Assembly: GCF_027409185.1 (NCBI RefSeq)
Contig: NC_084462.1
Span: 19,691,577-19,755,576 of the forward strand
Direction: 5' to 3'
Length of the DNA stretch: 64,000 bases
From: Cynocephalus volans
Taxonomy: Eukaryota > Chordata > Mammalia > Dermoptera > Cynocephalidae
Shown here: piece by piece, positions 1 to 11,440 of the stretch
Layout of the letters: each line of letters starts with the position of its first letter
Position numbering within the stretch: the first letter of the stretch is position 1
Made by a program: the position numbers and the translations under genes
Notes under the pieces: generated by a model
What the model was told of the DNA's origin: nothing
Database searches by the model: none
The model's input: the letters and a program-made list of their open reading frames with translations, nothing else

Positions 1-754
1 ATAATTATGTCTTATAGATTTAATCTTTTTATTAACTTAAACTTTGTAGGACTGTCTTAGTCAGCTTGTTTTTTCCTTTGAAGAATTAATAGAATAAACT
101 GTGGAGGAAAAAATACGATCAATAGGTACTAGACAGCCAGGGACGCTGGGACTTGCACATGTCCTATGCATTTTGTGGCCTCCCCATACCGCATCACCGC
201 TGGAGGCTGCATATCTGCTCGGTACATGCAGAACAGGAGGCTGCATCTCATCTGCTTTCAATTACCCCAGCATCGTGTGTGTTTAGCACAACCAACTTTT
301 TATAAACGGTGGAGAGTCGGGCTGGAAGCCAGAGCTTCTCAAATTCCACTTCCTTCTCTAGAATGCAAATTTCTTCATAGATGTGGGAAGTTACATTTGC
401 TTTTTCTTCCCTCCCACTTCAAAACAGGGAATATGTCAACATACAGAGAGAGGAGAGTGAAGAACAAGCAGTCCCTGCATACGGCATGTTATTCACTAAT
501 ATCCAATTTCATTTTCTTTCATTGTCTCTACCCTGTTCAGAGCTCTGAAGATTTCTAGTTGAACTCCCACACTTGGGCCTTTTTTTTTTTTTAATTTAAG
601 CTTTGATTATAATTTCAGGTTGAACCCTACGAAATGAATGACAATTTACCACATTTGACCATTTCTGCATGGCAGTTGCATCTGAATAAACCTAATAAGT
701 AGCATATACTAAGATCTTGCTTACGTGCACATATGACCCTCACTTAGTCTGGAG
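1..754. other. 5' flanking sequence, nothing recognised
   Basis: AT-rich, apparently unique DNA. Short open frames occur on both strands but none has a recognisable domain. I see no repeat or RNA gene here. Confidence 0.5.
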
Positions 755-870
755 GTTTGCATGAAGGGGGGAAACTGAGGCACACAGAAAGATTAAGTGA
801 CTTGTACAGAGTCTGGCCTCAGCCTGTTTATGTAGCCATTACACCAGTGTGTCATCAACTCTTCCAGTCT
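755..870 (-). repeat. MIR SINE fragment
   Basis: The stretch reading gggaaactgaggcacacag, then a run resembling aagtgacttgtacagagtc, matches the antisense of the MIR core (tRNA-derived ancient mammalian SINE). It is diverged and truncated. Confidence 0.6.
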
Positions 871-1024
871 CAAGGACAGAAACATATTATTATCTACGTG
901 GGTTACAAAGAATTTTGTATAAAAGTACTAAGCAAAAGCTTTTTGCTTATATATTTTAGTAACTTCCCCTTCCATTAATAATTTACATCAGGTTGCAAAG
1001 AGCAGGGAGTAAGGAAAAGCGAAA

Positions 1025-1262
1025 GTGAGCTTTGGCCTCAGACTAGCCTGAGCTCTCAGGCTCTGCTCTACTGTTTCCACTAGCAACATGGCCCTCAGTC
1101 CAGTTCCTTCACCTCACCCAATCTCAGTTTCATTTCTCTCTTCTGTAAAATAGGGCTAGTAAGAATGGCTTTCACAGGATTGTTTGGAGAATTAAATAAT
1201 ATATGCAAGGTATGTAGCATAGTGCCTGGCACACAGTAAATGCTCAATAAATGTTAACTAAA
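1025..1262 (+). repeat. MIR SINE, nearly full length
   Basis: The order of landmarks is that of MIR in sense: a cctcagtttc-like segment, ctgtaaaatagggct, a gaattaaataa segment, then gcctggcacacagtaaatg and ctcaataaatgtt at the 3' end. It is diverged, as expected for an element older than the placental radiation. Confidence 0.8.
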
Positions 1263-1489
1263 ATAAACCATGATGCAGGAAATTGCAAAAGGAAGAGCTG
1301 GGGGCTGGGAATAGGGAGTTCTGCTTCTGGGAAGAATCTGGTTATTTTTTCACGAGCAGCCCCTGTGAGCTTGGATGAGTCACTTGAATCCAAGTATCCA
1401 CCTTCTTAGGAACAGAGCCAGGAGAATAGTAGTCTCTGCAGCCACCTCACAGGACATGGTGAGAGTGGGAGCAGTAGGGTGTTGTAGAA

Positions 1490-1628
1490 AAGCCCCTGGA
1501 CTTGTAGGAATGAGAATCCTGGTCTCCAGGCCCGCCTCTGCAGCTTGACAGCCGTGAGATGTGGGCATGCGACTCATCCTATTTGAACCTCAGCCTTGTA
1601 GCTGTAAAATGGGAATGATGATATATTC
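1490..1628 (+). repeat. MIR SINE fragment
   Basis: The segments with tggtctccaggcccgcctct and gctgtaaaatgggaatgatg follow the MIR consensus in sense. The 3' end is missing. Confidence 0.65.
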
Positions 1629-2400
1629 CTCTGTTTTGGTATCTGTGAGCAAATCAGATTTTTAAAATAAAACTGATTTGTGAGTAAATCAGATTTTTAT
1701 CATGTTCAGTATCTCTGAACTTGATAAAAGTATTATGATTATAAGACAGGAAGAAATACTCTTTAAAATGCACGTGGCAGGATATGTCCTGAAATATAAA
1801 TTTGTATTTTGTTCTCACCAAGTTTATTTCTGGAAGTAGCCAGGCCCATGTATTCCCTTGTCTTAGGGGAGCTTGGGTTGCAGGGCTGAAAGCCTAACTT
1901 TTCAGGGAGGGGACCTCCCAGAAGGAAAAAGAAAAGGGGAAAGTTCCCAGCTGATGGGGCTCCCAGCCTCAGAGGAAGGGTCACAAGCCAAGATCAGGGA
2001 AGAGTACAGACTGTGAGGTGCTGTGAGCAACAGGCACCCACATCCTGCATTCTTGAAGAACCCCAAGAAGGGGACAGGGCCACATTGGGGGAGGCTGGGC
2101 CTCAGAAACTGGACTTTCCAGCCCTGCCAAAGATTTTTGCGCCCAGGCTTGGCTATGGAGCTGGGTGATGCTTAACCACAAGAGGCCTTTGGTCTCAGAC
2201 AATGGACGTATGAGCAAAGATCAGCATGAGCTAAAGGCTCGAGCCCTCCTCCAACATATTCTAGATGGGTAAAATGCCTTTGCACAACCCTGGAATGGAG
2301 GGAGAGGAAAGTGACAATTGAAACTGAATTTTGCACTACTTCTGCACTCAAAGAATTATTTTGATTTTTTGAAGAAATAATGGGAACTTTCCTACATCCC
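1629..2400. other. 5' flanking sequence with one short direct repeat
   Basis: No gene or named repeat was recognised. A 20-base direct repeat with one mismatch occurs at 1645-1664 and 1680-1699 (35-base period). The ctgattt motif between the copies can pair with aaatcag in either copy. Confidence 0.45.
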
Positions 2401-2548
2401 ATATAATAATGGCTTATTCATACTCGTGCATCCATTCAAGAAACAGTTTCTGAACACCTACTACGTACTGAGCTATGTTACAGGTGCTCGGGATACCACA
2501 GCACACAAAGAGAGTACCCGTTCTCATGGGGCTTATATTCTAATGAGT
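2401..2548 (-). repeat. L2 LINE 3' end fragment
   Basis: The run from catccattcaagaaacag through gaacacctactacgtactga to tctcatggggcttatattct is the antisense of the L2 3' terminus (sense: last bases of the element ending in the TGAATGAA tail). Confidence 0.65.
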
Positions 2549-3254
2549 TCTTTGCACATTTTACGTTTATAAATTGCTATAAAAATAGAGACTATTGTAA
2601 TTATTTAGGTTCTGCTGGGAAGTCTGGACTTTGAATACATAGTATGGTTTCAATTAGGCAGGGAACTCCATGCTCCAGCTTGATGGAATAAAAGTTTGCT
2701 ATTGTTCCAGGCCCTTCCTCACTGCAGAGCTCTCAAAGGCATAACGGATACAGTATAAGTGAATAAAAGAAAAATGTTGAAGTTGAGCCCCCAGGTATAA
2801 ATAAACCTTAAAACAAATACTTGGTTCAAAGAATATGAATTTATCTAAGCCAGGTTTTCAGTAAGCAAGGTCAGGATCCAACATCTCCTTTATTGGGGAG
2901 GTCTCTTCTTAGACCTTCAAGATAAGGGATCCAACCTGGCCTGCGGGGGAGAAGGAGGTGCATGGTGGGGGAAGCTGGCCGTCTCCCAGAAGGTGTGACA
3001 GTTGCTGGCACTGGCCTCCTGATCACTCTTAAATACTTGGCTGTTTGTCACTTCAGCATAAGAGGATGAAACATACACGCCCACTTCATAATCTGCATTA
3101 AAATGCTGCTTACCATAGATGCACTTAAAACAGGAATCAACATTTTTAAATTTTGTGAAATTTTGTGAATATTGTAGAAAAAAATATGATTCAGACTTTT
3201 TCTAGAAAGATGATTAGAATAAGTTGGTTTAATTTAACTGAAATTAGTTCATAC
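2549..3254. other. 5' flanking sequence, nothing recognised
   Basis: Unique-looking sequence with no support for a gene, RNA or named repeat. Confidence 0.4.
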
Positions 3255-3795
3255 AAAATTTTGGCTAATTTTTTTAACAGCTCTGAGATATAATTCACAC
3301 ACCGTAGAAATCACCCATTTCAAGTGTGCAGTTCAATGGCTTTTAGTATATTCACAGAGCTATGCATCTGTCACTATAGCTAATTTTAGAACATTTCCAT
3401 TGCACCAAAAAGAAACCCCACACCGATTAGAAATCACCTCCCCCTCCCAAACCCCCATTCCACCCCTCATGAAGCAACTACTGATCTGCTCTCTGTCTCC
3501 ATGGATTTGCCTATTCTGGATGTTTCATATAAGAGGAGTCATATAATATGTGGCCTTTGTGCCTGGCTTCTTTCGCTTAGTATGTTTTCAAGCTTCACCC
3601 ATGTTGTAGCATGTGTCAGTGCTTCATTCCTGTTTATTGCCAAATAATATTCCATTGTATTCTGTTCACCATTCATCACTTGAGGGACATTTGGATTATT
3701 TACATTTTGGGGCTGTTATGAATAAAGATGCTATGAACATTCATATACAGGTTTTTTTTGTGGATGCATGTTTTCATTTCTCCTGAGCAGATAGC
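3255..3795 (-). repeat. Old L1 (L1M) 3' fragment
   Basis: Landmarks include gatataattcacacaccgta, gtgtgcagttcaatggcttt, gccaaataatattccattgt and ggctgttatgaataaagatg. These are characteristic of the antisense of the 3' part of mammalian-wide L1M elements. Divergence is high, so the element is old and inactive. Confidence 0.8.
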
Positions 3796-4700
3796 TGGGA
3801 GAGAAACTTGTGCCGATTCTTAGAAGGAAAAAAAAGAATCCATTTTGTAGAGGGTTTTGGTATAGACCCGTAAATTCTTTGATACGGATTATCTTTATAA
3901 CAACATACCTTTTCCTTCACTGCTGCACCATACTGGGGCTTGGATGAGGAATATTCACATGAGGACCCTGTAATGTTGCCATTAAAAGTTGCCTTCTTTG
4001 ACTTGGAATTGGAAGTCTGAGTTTTTAGTTTATCTCATTACATCTCAGAGAAAACTATTGCCATTTACATTGCTGAAGTCACTCAACAAACATTACCATG
4101 CACTGGCCTAGGTACCAGTTAGGAGTTTCTGTTCCACAAATTCCTACCACATCCCTAATAAAGAAGGGGGAATAATGGTCAAAATTTTTCTTTGGTCTCT
4201 GCCAGAAAAACAAAGGCAGCTTCCAAGCAATCAGTTTGTTTTTTTCTTATGGACAGTAAAACTTGTAATTGAACAAGTTTTCTTCTTTGGACTGCTGGAG
4301 AGCTCAGAACTACAACTGGGAGCTATCTCTAGCAGCTACATTAGACTTTAAGGTTTGTATTTTTTGTACTGACTGTATCCATGGTCACATTTTCTTTTTT
4401 TTTTTTTTTTGGTCACTATTTCCCTGTTTTCCAGTTTCCTCATTTACTAATCTACTTTTATTTTGTTTTATTTTGATGTAGTTATATATCTCAGTAAGCT
4501 ATCAGAAACGCTTTTTTTTTTTTTTTTTTCAGTTCAGGGGAACTTATACTTCAAAAAGTTCATAGAAAGATTCGTATTATCATGATGCAATCAGCAGAAG
4601 TCAGGCTGTGGGAAACTCTAATGAATCAATGACCCAGTTTCTTAAATAAATTGAAAGGGGAAAGAAAGGAAATGGAGAGGAAACATAGAGTAAAAGAGAT
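3796..4700. other. 5' flanking sequence with T-rich tracts
   Basis: No gene recognised. Two long T tracts lie near 4391-4410 and 4511-4529 and may be tails of degraded retroelements. Confidence 0.35.
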
Positions 4701-5695
4701 CAAGAGAACATTTATACATTGTTCTTGGGAATGTTAAAATCTGCAGCCACTTGGGAAAACAGTCTGGCAATTTCTTTAAAAGTTAAACATATACTTAGTA
4801 TGTAACCCAACAATTCCACCCCTAGGAATCTACTTAAGAAAAATGAAAACACATGTCAAAGCCAACCCCTGAATGTTCATAGCAGCAGCATTATTCATGA
4901 AACCAAAACCTGGAAACAATTCATATGTCCGTCAACTAGAGGGGTGATTTTTTTTTTTTTAAAAACTGTGGTATATTCATACAATAAAGTATTATCAGCA
5001 ATAAAAAGGGATTAATTGCCAATACATGCAACCACATGGATGAACCCCCAAACCTTGTGCTCAGTGCAAGAAGCCAGACACAAAAAGCCACATGTTGTAT
5101 GATCCTGTGTATGTGAAATTCATAGGAAAGGGGAAATCATAGAGGAGAAAGCAGATCAGTGGTTGCTTGAGGCTGAAGGCTGGCGTGAGGATTGGCTGCA
5201 AATGGGCATGAGGGAACTTTTGGGGTGATAGAATATTCTAAAACCAGAATATGGTGATGATTGAACAACTGTATAAACCTGCTAAAAAACCCATCAAACT
5301 GTACACTGACAGCATGTGAATTTTTATAGTATAATTATACCTCAATCACGTCGTTAAAAAACGAAAACCTAAAAACTGGCCAGAAATTTAATAATGTTTA
5401 GGCATTATGAGGATTCTTTTAGGGGTAATAATGGTAAAGTGATTATGTTTTTTAAAACAAGATCTTATTTTTTAGAGATACACAGTGAACCCTATGAAAT
5501 GATATAAGGCCTGAGACTCACTTCAAAATAATATGGGAGGGTTTGGGGGAGGTGATAGCTGAAACAAAATTGACCGTGAATTGATCATTATAGAAGCTGA
5601 GTGATGGGTACATGGGGGTTTATTTTCACTAGTGTGTCTTCTTTTGTATATGGTTTAGATGTTTCTATAATTAAAAGTTTTTAAAAATACACTTA
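4701..5695 (+). repeat. Old L1 (L1M) 3' fragment
   Basis: Sense-orientation L1 landmarks: gtaacccaacaattccaccc near 4802, tcatagcagcagcattattc, ggtatattcatacaataaag, acatgcaaccacatggatga, then a 3' UTR ending near 5690 with ctataattaaaagttttta. It lies in the opposite orientation to the fragment at 3255-3795, so it is a separate insertion. Confidence 0.8.
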
Positions 5696-5989
5696 TGAGT
5701 GTTTTTAAAAAACAAAAACAAAAAAACAAAAATGAATTGCCCAGGGTCTCCCCCAGGTCACTGAGGAAGCTAGAATGAGGTAGTGGACATCTATTGTTTT
5801 CTCCAGCTCAGCATTCCTTCCCCCTTCTGCTAATAGCAAGCAGACTGAGGAACGGCCAGCCCTCTGCAATGCAATCTCTGCAACGCAATCTTCGAGTGTC
5901 TGCCTGTCATGGTGCCCCACCCGCCTATGGTCCAGGCCTGGGCGTAGAACCTCTGCTATGCCAATCAGTTGCACTCCCCTGGGGATTCT

Positions 5990-6250
5990 AATCTTGTATA
6001 GAATGATGCAAGAAGGGGAAAAGTTTGGAGCTGATTAATCCCAGTGGGGGCACCTGAGAGACCAGCCTTGGGTTTTTTGCTGCTAAATCCCCACGGCAGC
6101 CCTGACTCCTGCCCCTTCTGAAATCTGGATCTTGGCTTTCTCCGGTTATGTGAACTACCTAGTGTCAGGCCAATAAATCCCCATTTTATTTAAGTTGGCC
6201 AGAGTTGGTTTCTGTGGCTCAAAACCAAAGCACCCTATCACAGAGACTCT
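5990..6250 (+). repeat. Possible LTR fragment (ERVL/MaLR-like)
   Basis: The segment ccaataaatccccatttta followed by ttaagttggccagagttggt and a tttctgtggctc run resembles the polyadenylation region and 3' end of mammalian MLT/MER-type LTRs. No target-site duplication was found and the 5' limit is unclear. Confidence 0.35.
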
Positions 6251-6511
6251 GCAGTTCATCAACTATTCTGTGTGCTCCCTTTCAATTCTCCAGCTCCCTA
6301 AGGCTGTATTCGGTAACATGCCCAGAACCCCTCGGACATTAGAACTTACACGAATGGATCTGATAACTAAAATAAAAATGATTACAAATGATATGAAGCC
6401 GATCAAATTGCTATTTATGAGCCCATGCTCTGCTAAAACACAAATCCAAAGTATTGTCATTAAGACAGAAACATCTATTGGGACAAAAAAAAATGTTTCA
6501 TTGGTCTTTAA

Positions 6512-6850
6512 CAACGCTGTCCAACATAAATGTAATGCGAGCCACAAATGTGAGCCAAAGATGTCATTTTAAATTTTCTAGTAGCAGCATTAAAATGACA
6601 AAGAGAAACAGATGAAATTAATTTTAATAATAAACTTTAACCCAATACATGCAAATTACAACCATGTCAAACTATAAACAATGTAAAACTATTCATGAGA
6701 TTTTGCATTCCTTTTTTTATAACTAAGTCTTCAAGATCCAGTATATAGTATATTTTACACTTACAGCACATCTCAGTTTGGATAAGCCACATCTCAAGTG
6801 CTGAATAGCTACATGTGGCAATAGCTACCATGTTGGAAATTCAGGTGTAT
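6512..6850 (+). mobile_element. hAT-Charlie-type non-autonomous DNA transposon
   Basis: It begins with a cgctgtccaacataaatgta segment and contains gtgaaattaattttaataat-like runs and cttacagcacatctcagttt. It ends with aatagctacatgtggcaata and a gctaccatgttggaa end that is the inverted partner of the start. This is the layout of the ancient hAT-derived MER elements. The exact subfamily name is not assigned. Confidence 0.6.
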
Positions 6851-7164
6851 GCAATATCCTTCAGGCATGTCCACATGTATTCTTTTGGATTATAAAGGCT
6901 TAGAATGGCCACCATGTCTGCCCAGCTGCTACTACAGTGTCCTACCTACAGGCTCCTGATGACAGCACTGACCAGGCATACGCAGGGCCCAACCCCAAGC
7001 AGACCACTTAAGGACAGGTAGCCTGTTATGCCCTGTTCACCAGGAACAAAGGTGACTGACAGGACCCATTGGACGTTTCTCTAGAAGAGCTGGCCCTTGA
7101 GATATTACAGAATTGAGCAGTTAGTGGTGGAAGCAGAAGCTTAAAAACATTCCAAGAGAAGCAG
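6851..7164. other. 5' flanking sequence, nothing recognised
   Basis: No gene or named repeat was recognised. Confidence 0.35.
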
Positions 7165-7735
7165 AAATAGAGGAGTGGCTGACTTCCGGTTTCCAGTCTG
7201 GCATGTGCGGAGCTTAGAACTCATCGCTCCCATTCACACAAGAAAAAAAAGCTGAATGAACTGGAAATCAATAGCTCTTCTTACATCTACCAGAGAAGTG
7301 AGGTCACAGGGCAAACCACTGTCCCCCGAGTTGGAGAGAGAGACAGGAGGATACAGAGAATCACAAGTTATCAGAGCAGAAAGTCCAATAGCAAAAAAAC
7401 TCTAGGGGAGCCAGTAGGAGGGTGGGAAAACCTAAACTGTAATGGATGAATTGCTGGAGTCTCCCATGGACACATCTGAGAGTTAACAAATCCAGGGGAC
7501 CCAACCCAGGGGGAACCCCCACACTTTTGTGAGTGTTGCTTCTTGAAGCCTTACAAAATTTTCACAGTATAGATCAGAAGAAGAAAAAAAGCAAACCCTT
7601 GTGCTTCCAGCAGGGGAAGGAAAAACATAACCATCCTGAAATAAGCCAGAGTTCTGTTCTTCGCAAGGCCTGTTCTCAGGGGAGACTATTTCACCAGAGC
7701 CTGACCACCTGGGGTTTGCCAGAGCCTAACCATTA
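7165..7735 (+). repeat. Possible degraded L1 5' region
   Basis: The ggctgacttccggtttccag opening, followed by purine-rich text with aactcatcgctcccattcac and an A-rich run, resembles the 5' UTR of old L1 elements. There is no coding frame of note. It could equally be unique DNA. Confidence 0.3.
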
Positions 7736-7739
7736 CAAG

Positions 7740-7890
7740 CACCTATCTCTTCTCTATGCCTTAGTTTCCTCATTTATAAAATCGGGGTCATAGCCATAAC
7801 CTGTCTCATAAGGTCATTGTGGGGGTGAAATGATTAATGCTTTTGAAATGCTCTGAGCGATGCCTGCACACAGCAAGTACTCAACAGATT
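7740..7890 (+). repeat. MIR SINE fragment
   Basis: ccttagtttcctcatttata and a following aaatcggggtcatagcc segment, then tgaaatgattaatgctttt and gcctgcacacagcaagtact, follow the 3' half of MIR in sense. Confidence 0.65.
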
Positions 7891-8074
7891 TGCATCATTC
7901 TTATCATCCCCCCGACCCCCGCTAAATGAGGGGGAGACGCAGACATGGGAGCAGCTTTGACCTTCCAGTCCCAAGATTCCCAGCCGAGCAGCTTTTGGGG
8001 GGTTTCTGTGGAGCTGGCCCTTAGGCTAAGATTCTTCCTTTCCTCATTTTGAAGTCTATTCTTGCAAAATACGC

Positions 8075-8257
8075 TTCATTTTTTTTTTTTTTTAATTTTA
8101 TTTTGTCGATATACATTGTGGCTGATTATTGCTCCCCATCACCAAAACCTCCCTCCCTTCTCCCTCCCCCCTCCCCCCCAACAATGTCCTTTCTGTTTGC
8201 TTGTTGTATCAACTTCAAATAATTGTGGTTGTTATATCTTCTTCCCCCCCCCCCCGG

Positions 8258-8308
<51 letters not shown>

Positions 8309-8512
8309 TTATATATTAATTTTTAGCTCCCACCAATAAGTGAGAACATGTGGTATTTCTCTTTCTGTGCCTGACTTGTTTCACTTAATATAATTCTCTC
8401 AAGGTCCATCCATGTTGTTGCAAATGGCAGTATTTCATTCGTTTTTATAGCTGAGTAGTATTCCATTGTGTAGATGTACCACATTTTCCGTATCCACTCA
8501 ATACGCTTCATT
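8075..8512 (-). repeat. Younger L1 3' end, with poly(C) and (GT)n
   Basis: The antisense of an L1 3' UTR and ORF2 end: a T-rich start (tail complement), then gctcccaccaataagtgaga, acatgtggtatttctctttc, ttcacttaatataattctct and gagtagtattccattgtgta. The match is much cleaner than in the older L1M fragments, so this copy is younger. The T-rich start near 8079 marks its 3' terminus and the 5' side is truncated near 8512. Confidence 0.8.
8262..8305 (+). repeat. (GT)n microsatellite
   Basis: About 22 uninterrupted GT units, preceded by a 13-base C run at 8243-8255. It lies inside the L1 3' end. Such a tract is likely length-polymorphic. Confidence 0.95.
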
Positions 8513-8554
8513 TTTTGAGGCAACATGCGTGAGTTTGAGTGGGTCATGGCCCCA

Positions 8555-8710
8555 TTAACGTCATCTCTTTTAATCCTCCAACAACCCTATCTCATTTTAT
8601 AGTAGAGGAAATGAAGACCCAGAGAGGTCAATAACTTGTCCAAGGTCACACAGCTGGTTAAAGAGCTGGTTGCAGAGTCCCTGCCCCTTCCACCACACCA
8701 TCATGCTGGC
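8555..8710 (-). repeat. MIR SINE fragment
   Basis: gaggaaatgaagacccagag and aaggtcacacagctggttaa are the antisense of the MIR core and of its conserved tRNA-related portion. Confidence 0.7.
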
Positions 8711-8934
8711 TTGACATAATGTAGCAACACAAAGCACCTCCGTTTGTTTCACCTCTTCATTCAGATCAGGGATGGACTTATTCAGACTGTCTCTATGGTA
8801 TCACCAGGAAAGTGTCTGGTTGCTGAATAAATGTGTGGAACATCAACTCCCTGCATGAACTCCACACTCCTGCGTAGTCCCTTCCCATACTGAATTGGGC
8901 TGACCTGCGTAGTCACTAGGATATCGTGGACACG

Positions 8935-9326
8935 GCAGAGTGGGACTTCTGAGGCAACATCACAAAAGACCTTACAGTTTCTCTTTGCTCTTTCTCATTC
9001 TGGGGAAGCCAACAGCCATGTCCTGAGGATGCTCAAGCAGCCTTGTGGAGGGGTCATGGGTCCTCCTGCCAATAACAGCACCACACCAACTTACCAGGTG
9101 TGTAAGTCACCACCTTGGAGGTACAGCCTCCAGTCTCAGGCAATCTTTCAGAAGATGCAACCCCAGCTGACATCTTCATGCAACCTCACCAGCAACCCTG
9201 AGTAAGCTCCATCCAGCTGAGTCATTCCTGAATTCCTGACCCACAGAAACTGTGAGATGATAAATGTTTATTGTTTAAGAATTTTGGAGTCATTTGTCAC
9301 ACAACAAGAGATGAGTAACACGCAGC
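8935..9326 (+). mobile_element. MLT1-type MaLR LTR, 3' part
   Basis: The end of the block (tcctgacccacagaaactgt, gagatgataaatgtttattg, then a ttttggagtcatttgtcaca run and caacaagagatgagtaaca) is the hallmark 3' end of MLT1 LTRs of the ERVL-MaLR group. It is an old solo LTR and no internal retroviral sequence was seen. The 5' limit is approximate. Confidence 0.7.
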
Positions 9327-10147
9327 ACTTCTGTCTTTTTCTAAGTCCCAGCCCCAGTGTGTTCTGTCAGTGGTAATTTTCACCCATGCTTTGTTTCTAA
9401 CATGTTTCCTGTGGTGTCCGAGTCACACGTGTCTTTTCCTGAATTGGTATTTAAGAAATATATATGAGTTCTAAATGACAAGGTGGCTGTAAAAGAAAAA
9501 CAGGTTAGCCTGTAAGAAGCAAGCGGAGGAAACAGGGTTCATCTTCTACAGTGATAGAAAAGTGCAGAAAAGTGCAGTCCTTTTCAGGAGTCATCAGAGT
9601 TTTCACCATTGTGTGATGCCACATCCTAGGGACTGAATGAACAGGACAGAAGCAATATTGGGGATGCAGGAAGGATCTGAGAAGGATATAGAAGCAGCAG
9701 GAAGTAACATCCAGCGGACAGGAAAAGGAAGGGGATGATGAGAACATAGAAGAATGGTCTGAGTTCCCCAGTCATTCAACAAGTATTTATTGAGCTCCAG
9801 TCCTTCTAAGATACCAGCCTGGATCAGCAGCTTTCAGATTTTGAGGCTGCTTCTCCTTAGCTCCATCCACCTGATGTCAAACTCAGCAGTACTAGGATGA
9901 GGGATTTCCATAAGTACCCTTTCCTGTAATGGGGGCTTTATTCTGCTGTTCTGAACATATTTACCTTGCAATCTCAGTCAAAATGAAGACACCTTAGGCT
10001 TAAAGCGGGGGAATTACCCCATTATGGCTTCTTCATGGATCTCGTTGTGCAGCTACTCTGTGCCTGGCACATGCTGCATGGTGAGATTCCCAGACTTTGG
10101 AAGATGAAGGGAGAGGAGGGTGGTAGCCCAGTCACTCTTTAGTCTCT
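9327..10147. other. 5' flanking sequence, nothing firm
   Basis: Apparently unique. A short tcattcaacaagtatttatt segment near 9774 recalls an L2 3' end in antisense, but it is too short to call separately. Confidence 0.35.
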
Positions 10148-10372
10148 AGAGCAGCACAGTCCAATAGAACTTTCTGCAGTGATGGAACTGTTGTTTATCC
10201 ATGCTGACCAATGCCATAGCCATTAGCCACAGGTGGCTTACTAAGCACTCAAAATGTGTCTCATACCACTAAGAAATGGAATGTTTCATTTTATTTCATT
10301 TTAATTAGAGTATACATTGAAGTGATCATATGTGGCTAGTGAATTCTGAATTGGACAGTATAGCTCTTAAGC
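10148..10372 (+). mobile_element. hAT-Charlie-type non-autonomous DNA transposon
   Basis: It starts gcagcacagtccaatagaac and continues with ctttctgcagtgatggaact. It ends with atatgtggctagtgaattct and ttggacagtatag, and the two ends form imperfect terminal inverted repeats (gtccaatag versus ttggac). It is a different subfamily from the copy at 6512. Confidence 0.7.
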
Positions 10373-10856
10373 CTTGTCTGGGGTTTATAAATACAATCTC
10401 TCTAGATATTTTTTTTTTTTTAATTTAAATGAAGGTATGATTTACATAGAGCAAAATTCTCTTTTTACTGCACACTTCTGCTACTTTTGACAAATACATA
10501 GTCATATCATTGCCACCACAATCATTGTCCCCACCAAAAAAAAATCCCCACGTGGTCAACTTTTCCCCAGACCTCCAGCCCCCAGCAACCACCCATCTGT
10601 TTCTGTGTTTATAGTTTTGTTTTTTCCAGAATGTCATACCAATGAAATCATATATGGTGCACCCAAGACTCACCCCTGTCATTCTGTGTGTAGATACTTT
10701 GCTGCTGCTTATTGGCAAAGGATTCCATCGTATGGTTGCACCACGGTTTGTTCATCCATGCCCCAGGTGAGGTACCTTTGGGTTATTGGGCTGTTTCCAG
10801 TTTTTTGTGATTATGAATAAAGCCACTGTGATATTTACATACAGGTTTGTGTGTCA

Positions 10857-11004
10857 ACCTAAGATTGTTGTTTTTCATTTTGTCTGAACCCTTGACCTTC
10901 AATATAAGCTTTCATCTTACTTGAGTTCATACCTAAGATTGTTGTTTTTCATTTTTTCTGAACCCTTGACCTTCAATATAAGCTTTCATCTTACTTGAGT
11001 TCAT
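10857..11004. repeat. 74-bp tandem duplication
   Basis: Copy 1 is 10857-10930 and copy 2 is 10931-11004. They differ at one base (G at 10882, T at 10956). Such high identity inside an otherwise diverged L1 indicates a recent local duplication. Confidence 0.95.
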
Positions 11005-11308
11005 ACCTAGGAATGCGATCAGGGGTCCTATGTAAATGAAGTTTAACTTTATAACAAACTGACAAACCGTCTTTCAAAGTGGCAGTACCATTTTGCATTT
11101 CATTAGCAACGCATGAGGGTTCCACATTCTCATTGATAGTCAGTTTGGGGTGTTTTTTATTAAGGTGATGCTAATAGGTGTGTAGTGATATCCTATTGTG
11201 GTTTTAATTTGCTCCCTAATAATTAATGATGTTGAGCATCTTTCATATGCTTGTTAACCATATATCTTCTTTTGGTGAAGTATCTGTTCATATTTCTTGC
11301 CTATTTGT

Positions 11309-11397
11309 TTTTTGCTGGCTGGCCAGTATGGGGATCCAAACCTGTGACCTTGGTGTTACAAGGCTGAGCTCTAACCAACTGAGCTAACCAGCCAGCC
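11309..11397 (-). mobile_element. tRNA-Ile-like SINE, monomer (CYN-like)
   Basis: The reverse strand reads as a tRNA-Ile-like molecule. It has an A-box-like gttagctcagttggttagag, an anticodon-side ttgtaacaccaaggtc segment and a B-box-like ggtttggatcc, closing with actggccagc and an A-rich tail (T run at 11308-11313 on this strand). It is inserted in the old L1. The target-site duplication is unclear. Confidence 0.85.
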
Positions 11398-11440
11398 CTT
11401 TCTGCATATTTCCTTGAATGGATTGTTTGTCTAGATATTT

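Larger units (their letters stand above)
10408..11440 (-). repeat. Old L1 (L1M) fragment, interrupted by a SINE
   Basis: Antisense L1 landmarks: gaaggtatgatttacataga, ccagcccccagcaaccaccc, ttccagaatgtcataccaat, gattatgaataaagccactg, a gtggcagtaccattttgcat segment and aatgatgttgagcatctttc. The same L1 appears to resume after the SINE at 11309-11397. It contains a 74-base tandem duplication at 10857-11004. Confidence 0.75.
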
